This document shows positions 44,638 to 57,083 of a stretch of DNA of 64,000 bases, piece by piece. The notes below the pieces were generated by a model. That model did not search any database, was not told where the DNA came from, and saw only the letters and a list, made by a program, of their open reading frames with translations. The stretch is from Hetaerina americana (lineage: Eukaryota; Arthropoda; Insecta; Odonata; Calopterygidae): positions 39,707,738 to 39,771,737 of the forward strand of contig JAKTNV010000005.1 of NCBI GenBank assembly GCA_022747635.1, in the 5' to 3' direction. Each line of letters starts with the position of its first letter. Position 1 is the first letter of the stretch. The position numbers and the translations under genes were made by a program.

Positions 44638-44763
44638 TAATTGTTGAAGAGGATGTTGGGTTGGCTCGTCAGGTGAGCCAAGGAAATTTTAACTGTACCG
44701 TTAGGTAGCTTGTGTCCATCATCTAATTTAACCGGTAGACCACCTATAATAATAATAATAATA
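44638..44763 (+). mobile_element. 3' end of a diverged RTE-type LINE with (AAT)n tail
   Basis: GTAGCTTGTGTCCATCATC and TTAACCGGTAGACCACCT match the 3' UTR of the LINE at 41078-41408 (GTAGTTGTGTCCATCC and TTAACCGGTGGATTACCTT). The tail here is (AAT)n, 44748-44763, rather than (TA)n. The coding part is not recognisable. Confidence 0.7.
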
Positions 44764-44930
44764 TGGACTTTAAAACTTAATCCTATTTCAGCATAGTTCT
44801 TTTAATTTTTTTGGATCAGGCGTTTAAATTCTCTGCCTGATCTCATAGGCTGACGGGTTGGAGCTGACCAGTAAGTGGTTTTCGAGAGAAAGGTTGCCGC
44901 TCAGGTATGAGAATGGCACTTTTCTTAATT
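44764..44930. other. AT-rich spacer
   Basis: Nothing recognised. Confidence 0.4.
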
Positions 44931-45560
44931 CATTTGTTCTCCTTACGGCATTCCACCGCACGTATACCACTTCCTTCGTCTTCATTTTTTCCTCCCCTCG
45001 TAAACACAAACACGCGCACATAGACGCACTCTCGCGATATTTCCCCTCGAGGTCCGCGGCTACTCCGTCCCTACCGTTTTTCTCTTTCCCCTCACGTACC
45101 AACCACATGCACCCTCTCGCCCCTCCGCTCCTCTCCCCTTCGCCACATCGTACTCTCAACACAGCCCTCCACTGCACCGCCCGACGCTCAGATCCAGACC
45201 CGCGGAAAGGAGGGGGACCATTTGTTTACGATCCAAAAAGGTCTCCGTCGACGACGTCCCTGGCTTCCGCCTTTCCCCCCCCCCAATCCCCTTCTCCTCA
45301 AACCATACCCCCCCTCACCTTCCACCCTCTTTCTCGTGGCTCGACGGGAAATAATTCCTTCGACTCTCCATTCTATTTTTTTTTTCAAACTGCGCGTGGA
45401 CGGATAGGGGTTCATAAGGGAGGAGAATGCGCCATGCTTTCGAAACGTCTGAACCGAAAACGAAGGGGAGGGAAACAATCACGACTGGCGCGATCGAAAC
45501 GGTGATAACACAGTCGACGGCATCGCGCGCGGGGGATGCTGGATTCCCCCCCTCCCTCTT
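44931..45560. other. GC-rich, C-biased island
   Basis: CpG-containing, pyrimidine-rich block. A 215-codon plus-strand frame (44858-45505) crosses it, rich in Pro, Ser and Arg and without a domain. I attribute it to composition. Confidence 0.35.
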
Positions 45561-48500
45561 TCACTCTCTCTCTCTAAATTCAGCACTTCGTCTTGTGGGA
45601 TATCCTCGTGTCATTATCACGCGTTGACCGAGGCATTTGAATCATATTATTTTGCACAACTTGCAAGCGCGAAACGCGTCTTGCTTCGTGGAAAAAGGGC
45701 CTAGTCACGGAGATTTGCCATCCATATATTTAGATTGATAAGACGATAAACGTTGCCAGACATCGCAACTCGCAGCCTCGAACTTGAGAAGTACAAGGTT
45801 TTACAGAAAAGATCGGAATCAACATTGGAAGCTACTTCACTTGCTGCCTATCAATCGGTGAGTTAGCGTTAGAGATGGACAAGTTATCCACAGACGGCCA
45901 GGGTTCTCTCCCTGCCCCTGCTCTTGGTGAACTAACCAGAGTCTAGCTAATATGCGAAACTTTTCCTTGCTAAGATATGCGAAACTTTCCTTTTCCAGTC
46001 GAGATCTCAATATTAAATGCCAAAGAATACGAACGTATCACTATTCCGGGATAGAATTAGGAAAGAAACCGTTTTGAGAATCTAACGAATAGGTTCGAAA
46101 ATGGATCGTTCTCTGTGAGTTCGACATCTTGAGTTATTTTGATTAAATTAAAGAAAAAATCTCATGAAAGTTGTCTTGAAATTCCCTATCTGGTTTCTCC
46201 TGTTAGAAGCATTGTTCTTCAATTCGGTATCGTTGCTTATCCCGTCTTTTGTTTTAAACCTCGTCCATGTATCAACCCGTTTTATCTCCCACCCTACCGT
46301 CCTTGACCTCACTCTTCCCTCACCACAACTAAAAACAAATGATTGGCGCAACGTGCTGGTGAGCTGCAAATGGTATCGATAGTTTTTGGTAAACTTGATT
46401 ATTTGATTTCCTCAAAACGGGAAAAAAATGTAGAGTGTGCAGGTAGAATTTTGTATTTTTTTCACTGGAATTGGGCTCAGTAGCCCAACGGAAACTTCAC
46501 CAAAGCGTACTCATCTCGGGGACGGGTATACTTACTTTTGAAGTTATCCACTATCGTCTGAGAGAAATGGGTTTACCACGCCGTTTTTGAGAGAGGAGAA
46601 ACGCAGAGTTAAGGCGAACAGTGCAAAAGGGACGGATGAGAGGGGGGAGTAAGGAACTTGGAGAAGTAGGCTGAATGCAAATTCAGAGACAAAATGCCAC
46701 AGTGACGGTTGGCAATGCTTGCGGGAAAACAGAATTGAGCACCCATTTAGAATTCAATTTTGAATAACCTACCCCCACAATATCTTCACAAAGGAATAAT
46801 TTTCTGAGCTATGCTGCCTTATCATCAATTTTCAGAATATTTGCTACGTATTTGGCGAAGTTTTTTGGAACGCTCACTACGCACAAATTTTTTTTCCTAG
46901 GGAAGGCAACGAGAGAGAACCATTTCTTTGATCAAACCTGAGCTCTTTTAATCGCATAGCTTTAATTCTGTAACCAAATCGTAATGCTGAGTCTAGGTTC
47001 CAATCGGGAACGCCATTTTGTTACCTTTACGGGAGAAATTATTCGATACGCTCCGTGATTCTGGAGATCCTTTTTCCTGAGGGCAGTGACAGAAAGGACA
47101 TGTCTGCATAGACTGAGATGAATAAGGAAGAAAATAAATATTTTGATGGCATGAAGGCTATTAGGAAGAAAGACGGATATTAGGCATGGAAAACTAGAAA
47201 TGATACTGGGAGGAACTGTTTGGATGTCGACTAAATTGTGAATATTTTTCAGATACTACTGTTACTACTTTTTATGTGTTACTACTTCTAATCGTTAGAC
47301 TACCTATGTTATTTTAGATAATCAAGAGTCGAGTGAAGATCATTTAAAGCTACCCCAAGAAATTTAGTAGGGTTACTTGGTCAAGATTCGTAAATACTCA
47401 GTGCTAACTAAATGATTTTGATGCGATAGCTTATTATTAAAGTCGATGCCATATAAGGAACGGTGGTGTCACTGCCCCCTACGGGAAGTAAAGATGATAT
47501 GCCACAACAGTATTTTATGGCTTCTCATATGGGTAAAATTCAACCCCTCAGCAATGACGTTTACCGTCTTTTCACACGTTGTTCTTAATTTAAAAAAAAA
47601 CTTTTAACAGTGTATTCTAGAATTTATTGAGCACATTAAGTCTTCAAAGGTAATTTTAAAAACACCTCACAGCTAATATAGTGATCACGGACATAATATG
47701 AAAGTTAAAATCCAATGGAATAACGTGCAATCCTGTATGAATTCAAATAAAGAACTATTGTTTTATATATCAATCTGCCATAGCATGTTTCAGACTGTTA
47801 GTTTTTTTAATGTGTCGGTTTAAAAATGAAATCGAAGGGTGTTCAGCCAGCATCATCACTCTAGTGATTACTCTTCTACTTTCTCGATTTTTAGCCCTTA
47901 TGATTACAAGAAAATTATATCATCTAACTTATTTTTACAATCACAGATGACTGTTGTCTCTGGAACGAGATTTATCATTCGCCATTCTCGTCCGAACGTG
48001 CCAACGGCAAAGGATGCATGAAACGGTCGATTGAACGAGGTTTACGCTAAGCGATCATTGAATCATGCCACTTCACGCTTTGGTAGTTAATGTAAGGTGT
48101 ACACGTCCTGCACCTGCTGCTGGTGTATACTTAAGAAATCTAAAACACCGGCATATTATTCGGTATTAAGCGAACGCAATTTCCTCTGCTTCACGAACCA
48201 TATCCTATGCAACCTATTTCAAACCACCCATCCTGACGTAAGCAGAGAAAAAGGAGTATTTATTCATTTTCCTATGTGCATAAATGTAAGAGCGACAGAA
48301 TAATTCGTAGAGCGTAAAAGTTTTATGAAAGAACCAACGGGAAGAAATTTTTATGCTATGTCAGTACCGTAATAATTTTGGAAAATATTATTTTAAGCAC
48401 CTCTTGGTATAGAATAAGTGCTAATGAAATGTTTGTGACAGCAGGTGTAAAAAAACGGAATGTAACGTAATTACTGCTATGATATATCTCCAATAAATTA

Positions 48501-48895
48501 ACGAAAGGATATGAATAAATAGGTCGGCCAGCTTCGGTTTAGTAGTTCCAAGCCTAGCCCTTTGTGAGAACCGAATTACAAAACACACTGCGTTGTCTAC
48601 CCTCGGCAGACGGTTAACTCCTTCATTCGCGACGCATGCTAACAAGTTCGGTAAGCATGCGCTCATCTCTATCCACATAGAGACCTTCAGGCGGTGTATC
48701 CAGCTCTGCAGGCACACACACTCACACACAACACGGGGCGAACGAATATCTCCCTGATTCCTCCATCGTACGAAGCTGATAAATCCGGGAAATTTCCACA
48801 GATTGAAATGGAAGGATTTTAGGCATTTAGCGCGCGGGATAACCCAACAAAGATCGTTCGTAAACGGTGAAGGCACGTGAAAGACGACACGGAAA
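45561..48895. other. Long unassigned stretch
   Basis: About 3.3 kb, mostly AT-rich. No protein, RNA gene or repeat family recognised. Confidence 0.45.
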
Positions 48896-49185
48896 AGCAT
48901 TCGACGTCACGCACCTCGATGGGTTTAGACTGGCGACGTAGGGGAAGGGGAATAGGCTTGGTTGGTGGGGGGGCGGGGTTCGAGTTGGAGGCGGGAAGGA
49001 AAAGATACAATGCCTGAGAGGAACGGCGACGCTTGCTCCTCGCACGATACGGAGGGCACGCGAGCGTGACATCTGGCGTCCCAAGGTCCGGCCGCGGGAA
49101 AGGAGACGCCAACAGCGGCCACTCAACATTGAGCCCCCATAACCCCTGGATCAAAACCGCACTTGCACTCCCCAAAGTTTGGCCA
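48896..49185. other. GC-rich, CpG-containing island
   Basis: About 290 bp with high CpG and a G-run. Three overlapping minus-strand frames cross it without known domains. Confidence 0.35.
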
Positions 49186-51900
49186 CGGCCTAAGGAAGAG
49201 GAATTCTTCTTTGGACTGTGATGTTGCTGGAAGAAAAGACATCATTCTCCTTGGAATCTGCCATCATCACATCCTTCCTTTCCCTTTTACGAAAACCTGC
49301 TCGAGGGAAGCACATTTCTCTGACTGCTAAGCAAACTAATTCAAGAGTGCAAACACGGGAACGAATTATTTGAAAGGCGACCACATGTTTACGCCGTGTT
49401 AAAACTGCCGATGATCTATCAGACCACTACTGTGAAATGGCAAAACGGAAAATTTTCCTTGGCAGGCACATGCGGAATTTCCCATTCATGAGCTCTGCGG
49501 TTATCCGCCCACTTGGTTTATTGCGATGAAATAAAAGCAGAACGTCGTAAAAGGGAATGGAGCGGCCAAATATTTTATTTGCCAACTTGAAAACCTCAGT
49601 CAGATAAGTAAATGAGAAGCATCTAGCGGTCTCAATTCGTGCTGGCGGCATCCCAGTCGGGGAAAAAAAATAATCCACAGAAATAAATATCTACTCTAGT
49701 TTATTACCATGTAATGAACGGTGAGAGAAAATAAACTCAGAGTGAAATGATTCCTCGAAGAATACATTTAAGAATGGAATTAGAGTATAGGGTTATATGC
49801 GAACCTATTCCAGTGGGCGCCTAAGAAAACTAAGAAAATATTAATGGGCTGAAAAATTACTAAAGTTATATTTTTTAAGAGTATCATTTACTAGTCACTC
49901 GAAATTATTTCACATGGTTAATGACCTTAGTGGCTAGGAGTCCCAGAAGATTAAATTATTTTGCGTGCTTCTAAATTTGGAGAGGATACAAAGAACGCAG
50001 TTTGAATTATTAAAAAAAAATATAGGAGCCCCGAGATTGTTTTTGCATAACCTGCTGTTTAAGATGATGGAAATGAAAATTATTTAACGCCGCATGATGA
50101 GAAAATTATGACGGGGAAATTTACAGTAAAAATTGCTTGGTATTTTCTTTATCTCTCAAATTATTTTCTATTTTCTATTCACGAAACTCAGGCAACGCAG
50201 CTTGAGTTGGGATTGCTAGTGGATGTCACTCATTTTGAAAACGATAACTTGACATCTACTGAGTTAGAATAATAAATTAGCAGAATCCTGTGCTTATTCA
50301 AACGTAGTCAAATGCATCTCCAAAAGAACCCCCAAATGAAATCAAAACAGTAAGTGGATATATCTCTTTAGTCTAATCTCTTCCGTAGTTAATCCAATGG
50401 GGAAACTCATCCCTTCCCTCAACTATCGTCACAAGCTTTCATTCAAACTAAACGGCAGAATAAGACCCTGCCTCCAGGTGCGAGGTCTACACAAAGATCC
50501 CTAACAGGCATTTTGAAAATATGCCCCTAAAATGTCCAATGCCCATCTAACGGAGAGCAACACGTTCTACACTTAGGTTTGCAAACTCTCCTTTCCATTT
50601 AGTTACGCATTATTTGATCTTATAAAACCCTTTACTCATTTCCCAATTCTGAAAGTCATGTAAAAATATTCTGTAACCCATTGAAAGAATGTTCTCACCA
50701 TTTTATCCAGCTCGATCAAAATTTAAATTATATATTTAATAAAGAGTGTTCACAAAAAATGAAATGTTAGTACTCCACGTACTAATGAAGGTCAAAAATC
50801 CCGGCGCTTATTCAATATTTACTAACCGCTGAAACGCTCATTGACGCATAATGCAATGCCGAAAAATCAAATATAAAAAAATAAAAATATTAAACTTTCG
50901 GAGACAAGGGGATTTTTTTTCAAAAATGAAAAAAAAACATTATGTCATTAGGGCTTCCAAGGTTTCCCATTGTACAAAATCGTCATTGTCATTTACGTTG
51001 GCGTATTTATTCACATGTCGGATTTTCATTAATAATTATTTGCTCGGATTCCAATTGATGAATTATGATTATTTTCTTATTGACATAGTCAAAATAAGAG
51101 GGAAGACCGGCGCGATTAAAATTCTAAACGTTTTCAAAACCTACGAAGGCATACAGGACTGATAACAGGAAGTGAAAAAAGAGCATAGTTCACATTTCAC
51201 TATTGGTAGGAGTTTGATTCTTGCATATCTAGAGTAGGAAGGAAATAGATTGATATCTATAAATTATTATTTACTAATTTTAGAGATTTGACGCTTTGAG
51301 TTAGCGTAAATTTTTAACACTGATCATCGAGGAGAAAAGAATTTTGATTTCATTCCCTTTAAATATTTTTTATATTTCACTTTTGAAATCTTATGCACCG
51401 CTACGATTGCTTATATCAATACGCTTATAATATTGCGTTTTCTTAGTGATTGATTCCGCAAAAAAAGTTACGCCTTCGTTGATGCAAAAATATAAAATTA
51501 ACTACGAGATCATTTCAATGAATGGGTGGGAGATGGCAGGCTTTTAAAAGGTTTTGACATATTACCACGAAAACACTCGGTAAAGAAGGGTCAGAAAGAG
51601 GAGAGACGAAGGTTAGGCTTATTCTATCCTGCAATCACCTTCTGACTGATTCTCGTCTTCATATTGATTCTTCATTGAACTTTTACCGTGACAATAGACA
51701 AGCTGAATTATCATTAAATTTTTGCAGAACTCATCTGAACACTATGTACTTTCGCACGAGGGAGTAAATATTTGATTTACTTATCATTGTATGCCACGCA
51801 TCTGTGGTTATTTTTTACGGAAAAAAGTGTGTGCATACCTAAAGATAATCATACACGTATACCGGTGGTACAAACTACACAAAATCACAATGCAACAATT
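49186..51900. other. Long AT-rich stretch, nothing recognised
   Basis: About 2.7 kb. No gene, RNA or repeat family recognised. Confidence 0.45.
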
Positions 51901-51904
51901 TCCG

Positions 51905-52200
51905 AGTGTAAAAATCATTCAAGGCGAATGATTTTTACACTTCCAAAGAAACTGCGGGAGATGCCGCAACAGTAACTTTTAACGGAGTCATCCGCTAATG
52001 TGCATTTCAATGCAACAATTTCAGAGTGTAAAAATCATTCGCCTTGACTGGGATCCCAGTCAAGGCGAATGATTTTTACACTCTGAAATTGTTGCATTGA
52101 TTTTTACACTCTAAAATCTTTGCATTATAACGCACATTTAACGGATGACTCCGTTAAAAGTTACTGTCGCGGCATTTCCCGCAGTTTCTTGAAATTTTAC
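51905..52200. repeat. Inverted pair of SINE4 bodies
   Basis: Two SINE4 bodies face each other. The left one (minus orientation) runs from CTGCGGGAGATGCC near 51951 to the palindrome centre. The right one (plus) runs outward to GCATTTCCCGCAGTTTCTT near 52190. The right arm carries an extra partial repeat of TTTTTACACTCT. A separate small hairpin with 16-bp arms (51905-51920 and 51926-51941) is built from the same SINE segment. Neither copy has its tRNA head: both are cut at the B box, where they meet. Confidence 0.9.
52007..52100. repeat. Perfect 94-bp palindrome without spacer
   Basis: 52007-52053 and 52054-52100 are exact reverse complements. The centre is CTGGGATCCCAG, the point where the two SINE4 copies are fused just downstream of the B box. 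Confidence 0.95.
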
Positions 52201-53770
52201 ACAAAATCAGCCTATTTTCTTCCTCTCCCTTTTTTCTTTCCACGCCTTAATCAATAATCAGTGCTAAAAGTACGAGATTGCTAAAACAAAAAGTACGAGA
52301 TTGTCACGCTAACTTTGATGTTTATCCTATTTATCAGTTTTCAAGGGGACAATTGTAGCATTCTTTTCTTTCTTTTGTATTCGTAATATCCATTTCTCAC
52401 CCTGAAACCCTAAACTAGCCTTTCCCTAAGCCCCATCCCCCTACGATTTCCTACCAGCCAACCCCCACCATGCAAAAAATCTATCCCTCTGTCTCTCAGT
52501 GCTCGTTTTTTTTTGACACGGGTAACTCTCCTGCTGTACTCTTCACCGTCCGCCAATCTCCCATTTTTTCCTGATCTTATTACGTAAAGTGTGAGTTTGA
52601 CCTCACTAATCCGAAATACTGTGGCCGGAAAACATCCTTAATCCTGAAATATTGCTCCGTGGAAATATCACTCCTACTTTCTTGCTTTTCCTGAGGGTAA
52701 TACGAAATGTTTCATGAGTTGCGAGGCGTGGCGTATTTTAATCTTTTAGGATAAATTACGAAAAATTTATCGTGATCAGGTGCTGGTACTGCCTCACCTA
52801 ACCGAATTTTTCTCTACAATTTTTATCTAGGAATAATTTAAAATTTTCATGATTAATGACTCTCAATTTCAGCTATTAGAGTGGTGATTAACCCGATTAT
52901 CTACAGATATGTGAAGCATCGGCATGGCCTTACTTTAAAAATTTTCGAGAGATAAAACCCCGCATATAACGTGTATAACCAACGCCTACCCAGGACGATG
53001 GAAATAGCGAGTCATCAGTCTACACCTGGACCGGATATCGCAAACGTTCATCGGATTCATGAGATTTTTAATTTCCATTATTTAATATATATCTCCTCGT
53101 ATATGTATCAGGTGAGCAGACATTTGGAAGGATGGAAGAAAGGACAAACTAAACGAATAGATGCGATATACAATGCTTGTCTGGAATCTTGCAGGCGTTG
53201 TCATAGACAGAGTGTTGGCTAATAAATTTTAAAAATTACCAATGATATCAAAATCTAGCTCATAATGTTTTCTTGTTCATGATCGGACGATCTAATTTTT
53301 TGGATTCGCGGAACTTTGCGGCCTCTCCACTCGCTAAAGGCGATGGTAGTGGGTAGACAATCTAAAAAACATTCATTCTGTTCTCTGCTGATGTTAGATT
53401 CCTTATCTAAAATATTTTAATCTATATATCTGCTTTCCATTTTGCACTTAGAAGAAACGACAGTTCAGTATCCCAAAGGAAAGGTCGTTGACCTTCTGTT
53501 TTGGTGCTAATACACGTAATTATCTTATCATAATGCGTTCCGACATGCCACAATATGGTTATATATTCTTCTGAGTATTCAAATTAAATCCTTCCAACAT
53601 TAAACCATACATATTAAAAAGGCCCAAGTAACACTTCTCTCCTGGTGGATATTTTACGCCTCTCCTCTGCAGTGTAGCGATTAGTTATGATAGGCACACT
53701 TACGATAGGCACACTTATAAAAATATCTCACTTAAAAATGGATGTTTCTATGTTAATACACAAATCACGC
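52201..53770. other. Unassigned sequence
   Basis: AT-rich sequence without a recognised gene or repeat. Confidence 0.4.
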
Positions 53771-54553
53771 ATAATATAATATAATATAATATAATATAAT
53801 ATAATATAATATAATATAATATAATATAATATAATATAATATAATATAATATAATATAATATAATATAATATAATATAATATAATATAATATAATATAAT
53901 ATAATATAATATAATATAATATAATATAATATAATATAATATAATATAATATAATATAATATAATATAATATAATATAATATAATATAATATAATATAAT
54001 ATAATATAATATAATATAATATAATATAATATAATATAATATAATATAATATAATATAATATAATATAATATAATATAATATAATATAATATAATATAAT
54101 ATAATATAATATAATATAATATAATATAATATAATATAATATAATATAATATAATATAATATAATATAATATAATATAATATAATATAATATAATATAAT
54201 ATAATATAATATAATATAATATAATATAATATAATATAATATAATATAATATAATATAATATAATATAATATAATATAATATAATATAATATAATATAAT
54301 ATAATATAATATAATATAATATAATATAATATAATATAATATAATATAATATAATATAATATAATATAATATAATATAATATAATATAATATAATATAAT
54401 ATAATATAATATAATATAATATAATATAATATAATATAATATAATATAATATAATATAATATAATATAATATAATATAATATAATATAATATAATATAAT
54501 ATAATATAATATAATATAATATAATATAATATAATATAATATAATATAATATA
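53771..54553. repeat. (ATAAT)n pentanucleotide array, 783 bp
   Basis: About 156 uninterrupted copies of ATAAT with no base change visible. Open frames of up to 346 codons (Tyr-Ile-Leu repeats) over it are artefacts of the 5-base period. The same octamer, ACGCATAA, stands at both edges (53767-53774 and 54554-54561). Confidence 0.98.
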
Positions 54554-54903
54554 AACGCATAAGGTATTTGGAGATTTACTTGATTCGTATCGACTAGAAA
54601 TATCATCAAGACACGCTTTGATCGAGATAAGGATCGTTTTAAGTGCCATATGAATATTGCAGTCGTGGCACGAAAATTTAATTCTGCGGAAAAAGGTATG
54701 AGCTTTTAGGTGGCGTGGGGTCTTTTGGATTATAAATATAATTAATATTTTTGACAAATTGCTTCTCAATATTAGGCAGAAGTCAAATTTCCTGGTCCTT
54801 TTCACAAAACTTTCAATTCCTTACAGACAGTATCTAGTGTTATTAAAATGAGCGAAAGTGGGAGAAAATTACACAAATCGCCAAAATTTTTATGGACAAC
54901 TTC
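54554..54903. other. AT-rich sequence, nothing recognised
   Basis: Nothing recognised between the array and the tandem duplication. Confidence 0.4.
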
Positions 54904-55196
54904 GAACGTCTTGATGACAGACATATGAAATTGCATATAAAAATTGAGTATCATTTTTTATCAAGGGTGATATCCAAAATTTAATACCACTTCAGTAGTC
55001 TCATTTTCAATAAGGCATTTTGTTAAAAGATAAAAGAAATTGTTCAATGAACGTCTTGATAACAGACTCATGTAAAAAAGAGAGGTAAATGCATGTATAA
55101 ATTGAATTCCATTTCGCATCAAGGGTGATATCCAAAATGCTATACAGCTTGAGTAGTCTCTTCTTCAATTAGATATTTTGTAAAGAGATACAAGAA
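54904..55196. repeat. Diverged 145-bp tandem duplication
   Basis: Two adjacent units start at 54904 and 55049. They share GAACGTCTTGAT-ACAGAC, ATCAAGGGTGATATCCAAAA and a stretch ending CAGTAGTCTC/GAGTAGTCTC, in the same order and spacing. They are diverged by point changes and small indels, so the duplication is not recent. Confidence 0.85.
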
Positions 55197-55615
55197 TCCA
55201 TTAAAAGAATACCTTTTGGCACCAAAATAAAGGAATAACTTTAGAAATGGCTGCAGTGGGATTGGCGGCGGCAATACAATTCGGAAGGAAACCTCTAACA
55301 AGTGGGTGCAATGAAATGAATGCATTCGAATGTGATTTAAAGTGAAATTACTCATTTCCGATTAATACTTGTTAAATTACCAAAATATATTTAAGTTTCT
55401 TTATTAGCTACGCTATGGCTTATTAGAATCCCTTTTCTTGAATGTTCTCGAAAGAGCTACTCTTTTTCATACGCCTCTTTGAGTCCATACGGTTGAATTA
55501 ATTGCTAGCAAATTCAATGCTTTTGAATTGAGCTTTTTCTCCCACCACTCAGCGTCGAACGTCTTAATATCAAAAGAATGGGACCTAAATATTTCATTTT
55601 CCTTAATTCCGTAGA
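55197..55615. other. Unassigned sequence
   Basis: Nothing recognised. Confidence 0.4.
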
Positions 55616-57065
55616 AATGAATCCTCTGTCTCCGTCGGCACCCCTCGCACTCCTCTCACATTGGGATCCCCCACACATCCCCGCGACAACAAAACTACTC
55701 CGCAGCCGAGAGAACCACCATGACCCCGCCGGCACATCACATCCAACACCCGAGTACAACCCCCTTGCCCCCCCCCCACTTCCTTCCCCCTGCGTTGCTT
55801 CGCCCCCACAACCCCCCTCCCCAGCCCCCTTTTCCCTTCCAGACCTCGTCGACGTCGCTCCGCCGCCCCTTTCCCCGCCCCTCGAACGAAACCACCCGGT
55901 ACCCCACTCCTCCTCTCCGAGGGGGATCCCCGACCCCCCCCCAAATCCCCCCTCTCCTTCCCTGCTCTTTTTCCCGAACTCGCTGTTGCCGACTGGGAGA
56001 GAGAAATCGATCGCGGGGGAGAGAGGGAGAGCGAGAGAGAGAGAGAGGTAGGAGAGCAGAGGAAGAGAGGGAGAAAATACCCCTCTCTCTCCTATCCTCC
56101 TTTCCCTCCCTGGTCTCCCCTGTCTTTCCCCACCCAGCATCCGGGTCCTGGACCGTACAAGCCGCCACTCGCCCCTCTTCCATCCCCCGCCGCCGAACCA
56201 ACACCTCTCCCTCCCATCCGCTGGGCTCTCCGGGTGGTGTGGGTGGTGGTGGGTGTGGAGGGAGGGGCGCTCACACGCAAGCGCCCCCTGACACCCTCAC
56301 CCCCCTTCGGCCGACGCCTCCAAACCCCTTCCTCGCCGAGGAAAGGGGTTCAAGTGTGGAGAGGTAGGCGGGGAATGACTGCGAAAAGTCGAGAGTGGGG
56401 GAGAAAGGAGAGTGGGGTATGTAGCTACGCGGAGTGTGGAGGGGGGGTTGGTTGGGAAGGAGATCGGGTAATGTCGGGAGGGGAGGCAGGCAGAGGGAGG
56501 TTGAAGAAATATTCTTTTTCGGGATATACATTGCCGTCTCTCCCTCCCTTTCTCCTCACTCCCGCCACCCGCGTTTACTTGATGAGGCGTTCATTCCTCT
56601 CTCTTCCCTTCGGATCTGTTTTTCCGTCGGTTTGACGGGAAAAATGGTGAAGAGAGCATGGAAAAAAGCGAAGAGTGAGAGAGAGAGAGTAGGGGGCTTA
56701 TGGGGAGAAGAGAGGGGGAGAGATTTTTTTTGTTTCTCGCGCCGCGCGGGTTGAATGTGAGTGCAATGTTTATGGTCGAGGTTCGTCGACCTAATTCTCT
56801 TCTTCCTTCCACCACCTTCTTACTCCTCCTCCTTTTTGCCCCCTCCATTCAACCACCCATACCTCATCCCAGGGCCCGCCGAACTATTTCATCCCCCATA
56901 CCTCTCCCGCCCCATCGGCGAAGGAGTGGGGAGGAGGAGGCGGGATCGGAGAGGAGCGTGGTCGGAGGAGGAGAGCAATGGTGTTGGTGGTGGTAGTTGG
57001 TGTGCATTAAGGGGGATGGATACTTAAGTCGTCGGCGCCTGCGGCGGTGGTGGATGTGGTGCCGG
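55616..57065. other. Largest GC-rich island, with GAGA tracts
   Basis: About 1.45 kb of GC-rich, CpG-rich sequence. C-rich on the plus strand at 55620-55970, it switches to (GA)n-rich at 56000-56075 and 56655-56725 with CT-rich blocks between. Many long frames on both strands (up to 215 codons) are rich in P/S/T or G/R/E and lack domains. CpG density and GAGA repeats resemble insect promoter or polycomb-type regulatory DNA, but no transcript can be fixed here. Confidence 0.4.
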
Positions 57066-57083
57066 AAGCGTCCTCGTGGGTCT

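Noticed and set aside
44858..45505. 215-codon plus-strand frame
   Set aside because: Low-complexity Pro/Ser/Arg-rich translation of a C-rich island; no domain.
51905..52200. CRISPR-like array
   Set aside because: Repeats are inverted SINE segments without regular spacers, in a eukaryotic genome.
53728..54805. Three open frames of 270-346 codons made of Tyr-Ile-Leu repeats
   Set aside because: They are translations of the (ATAAT)n array; a 5-base period without stops gives such frames in every register.
55514..56635. Overlapping long frames (up to 215 codons) in the GC-rich island
   Set aside because: Present in many frames on both strands at once, rich in Pro/Ser/Thr or Gly/Arg/Glu, no domains: an effect of composition.
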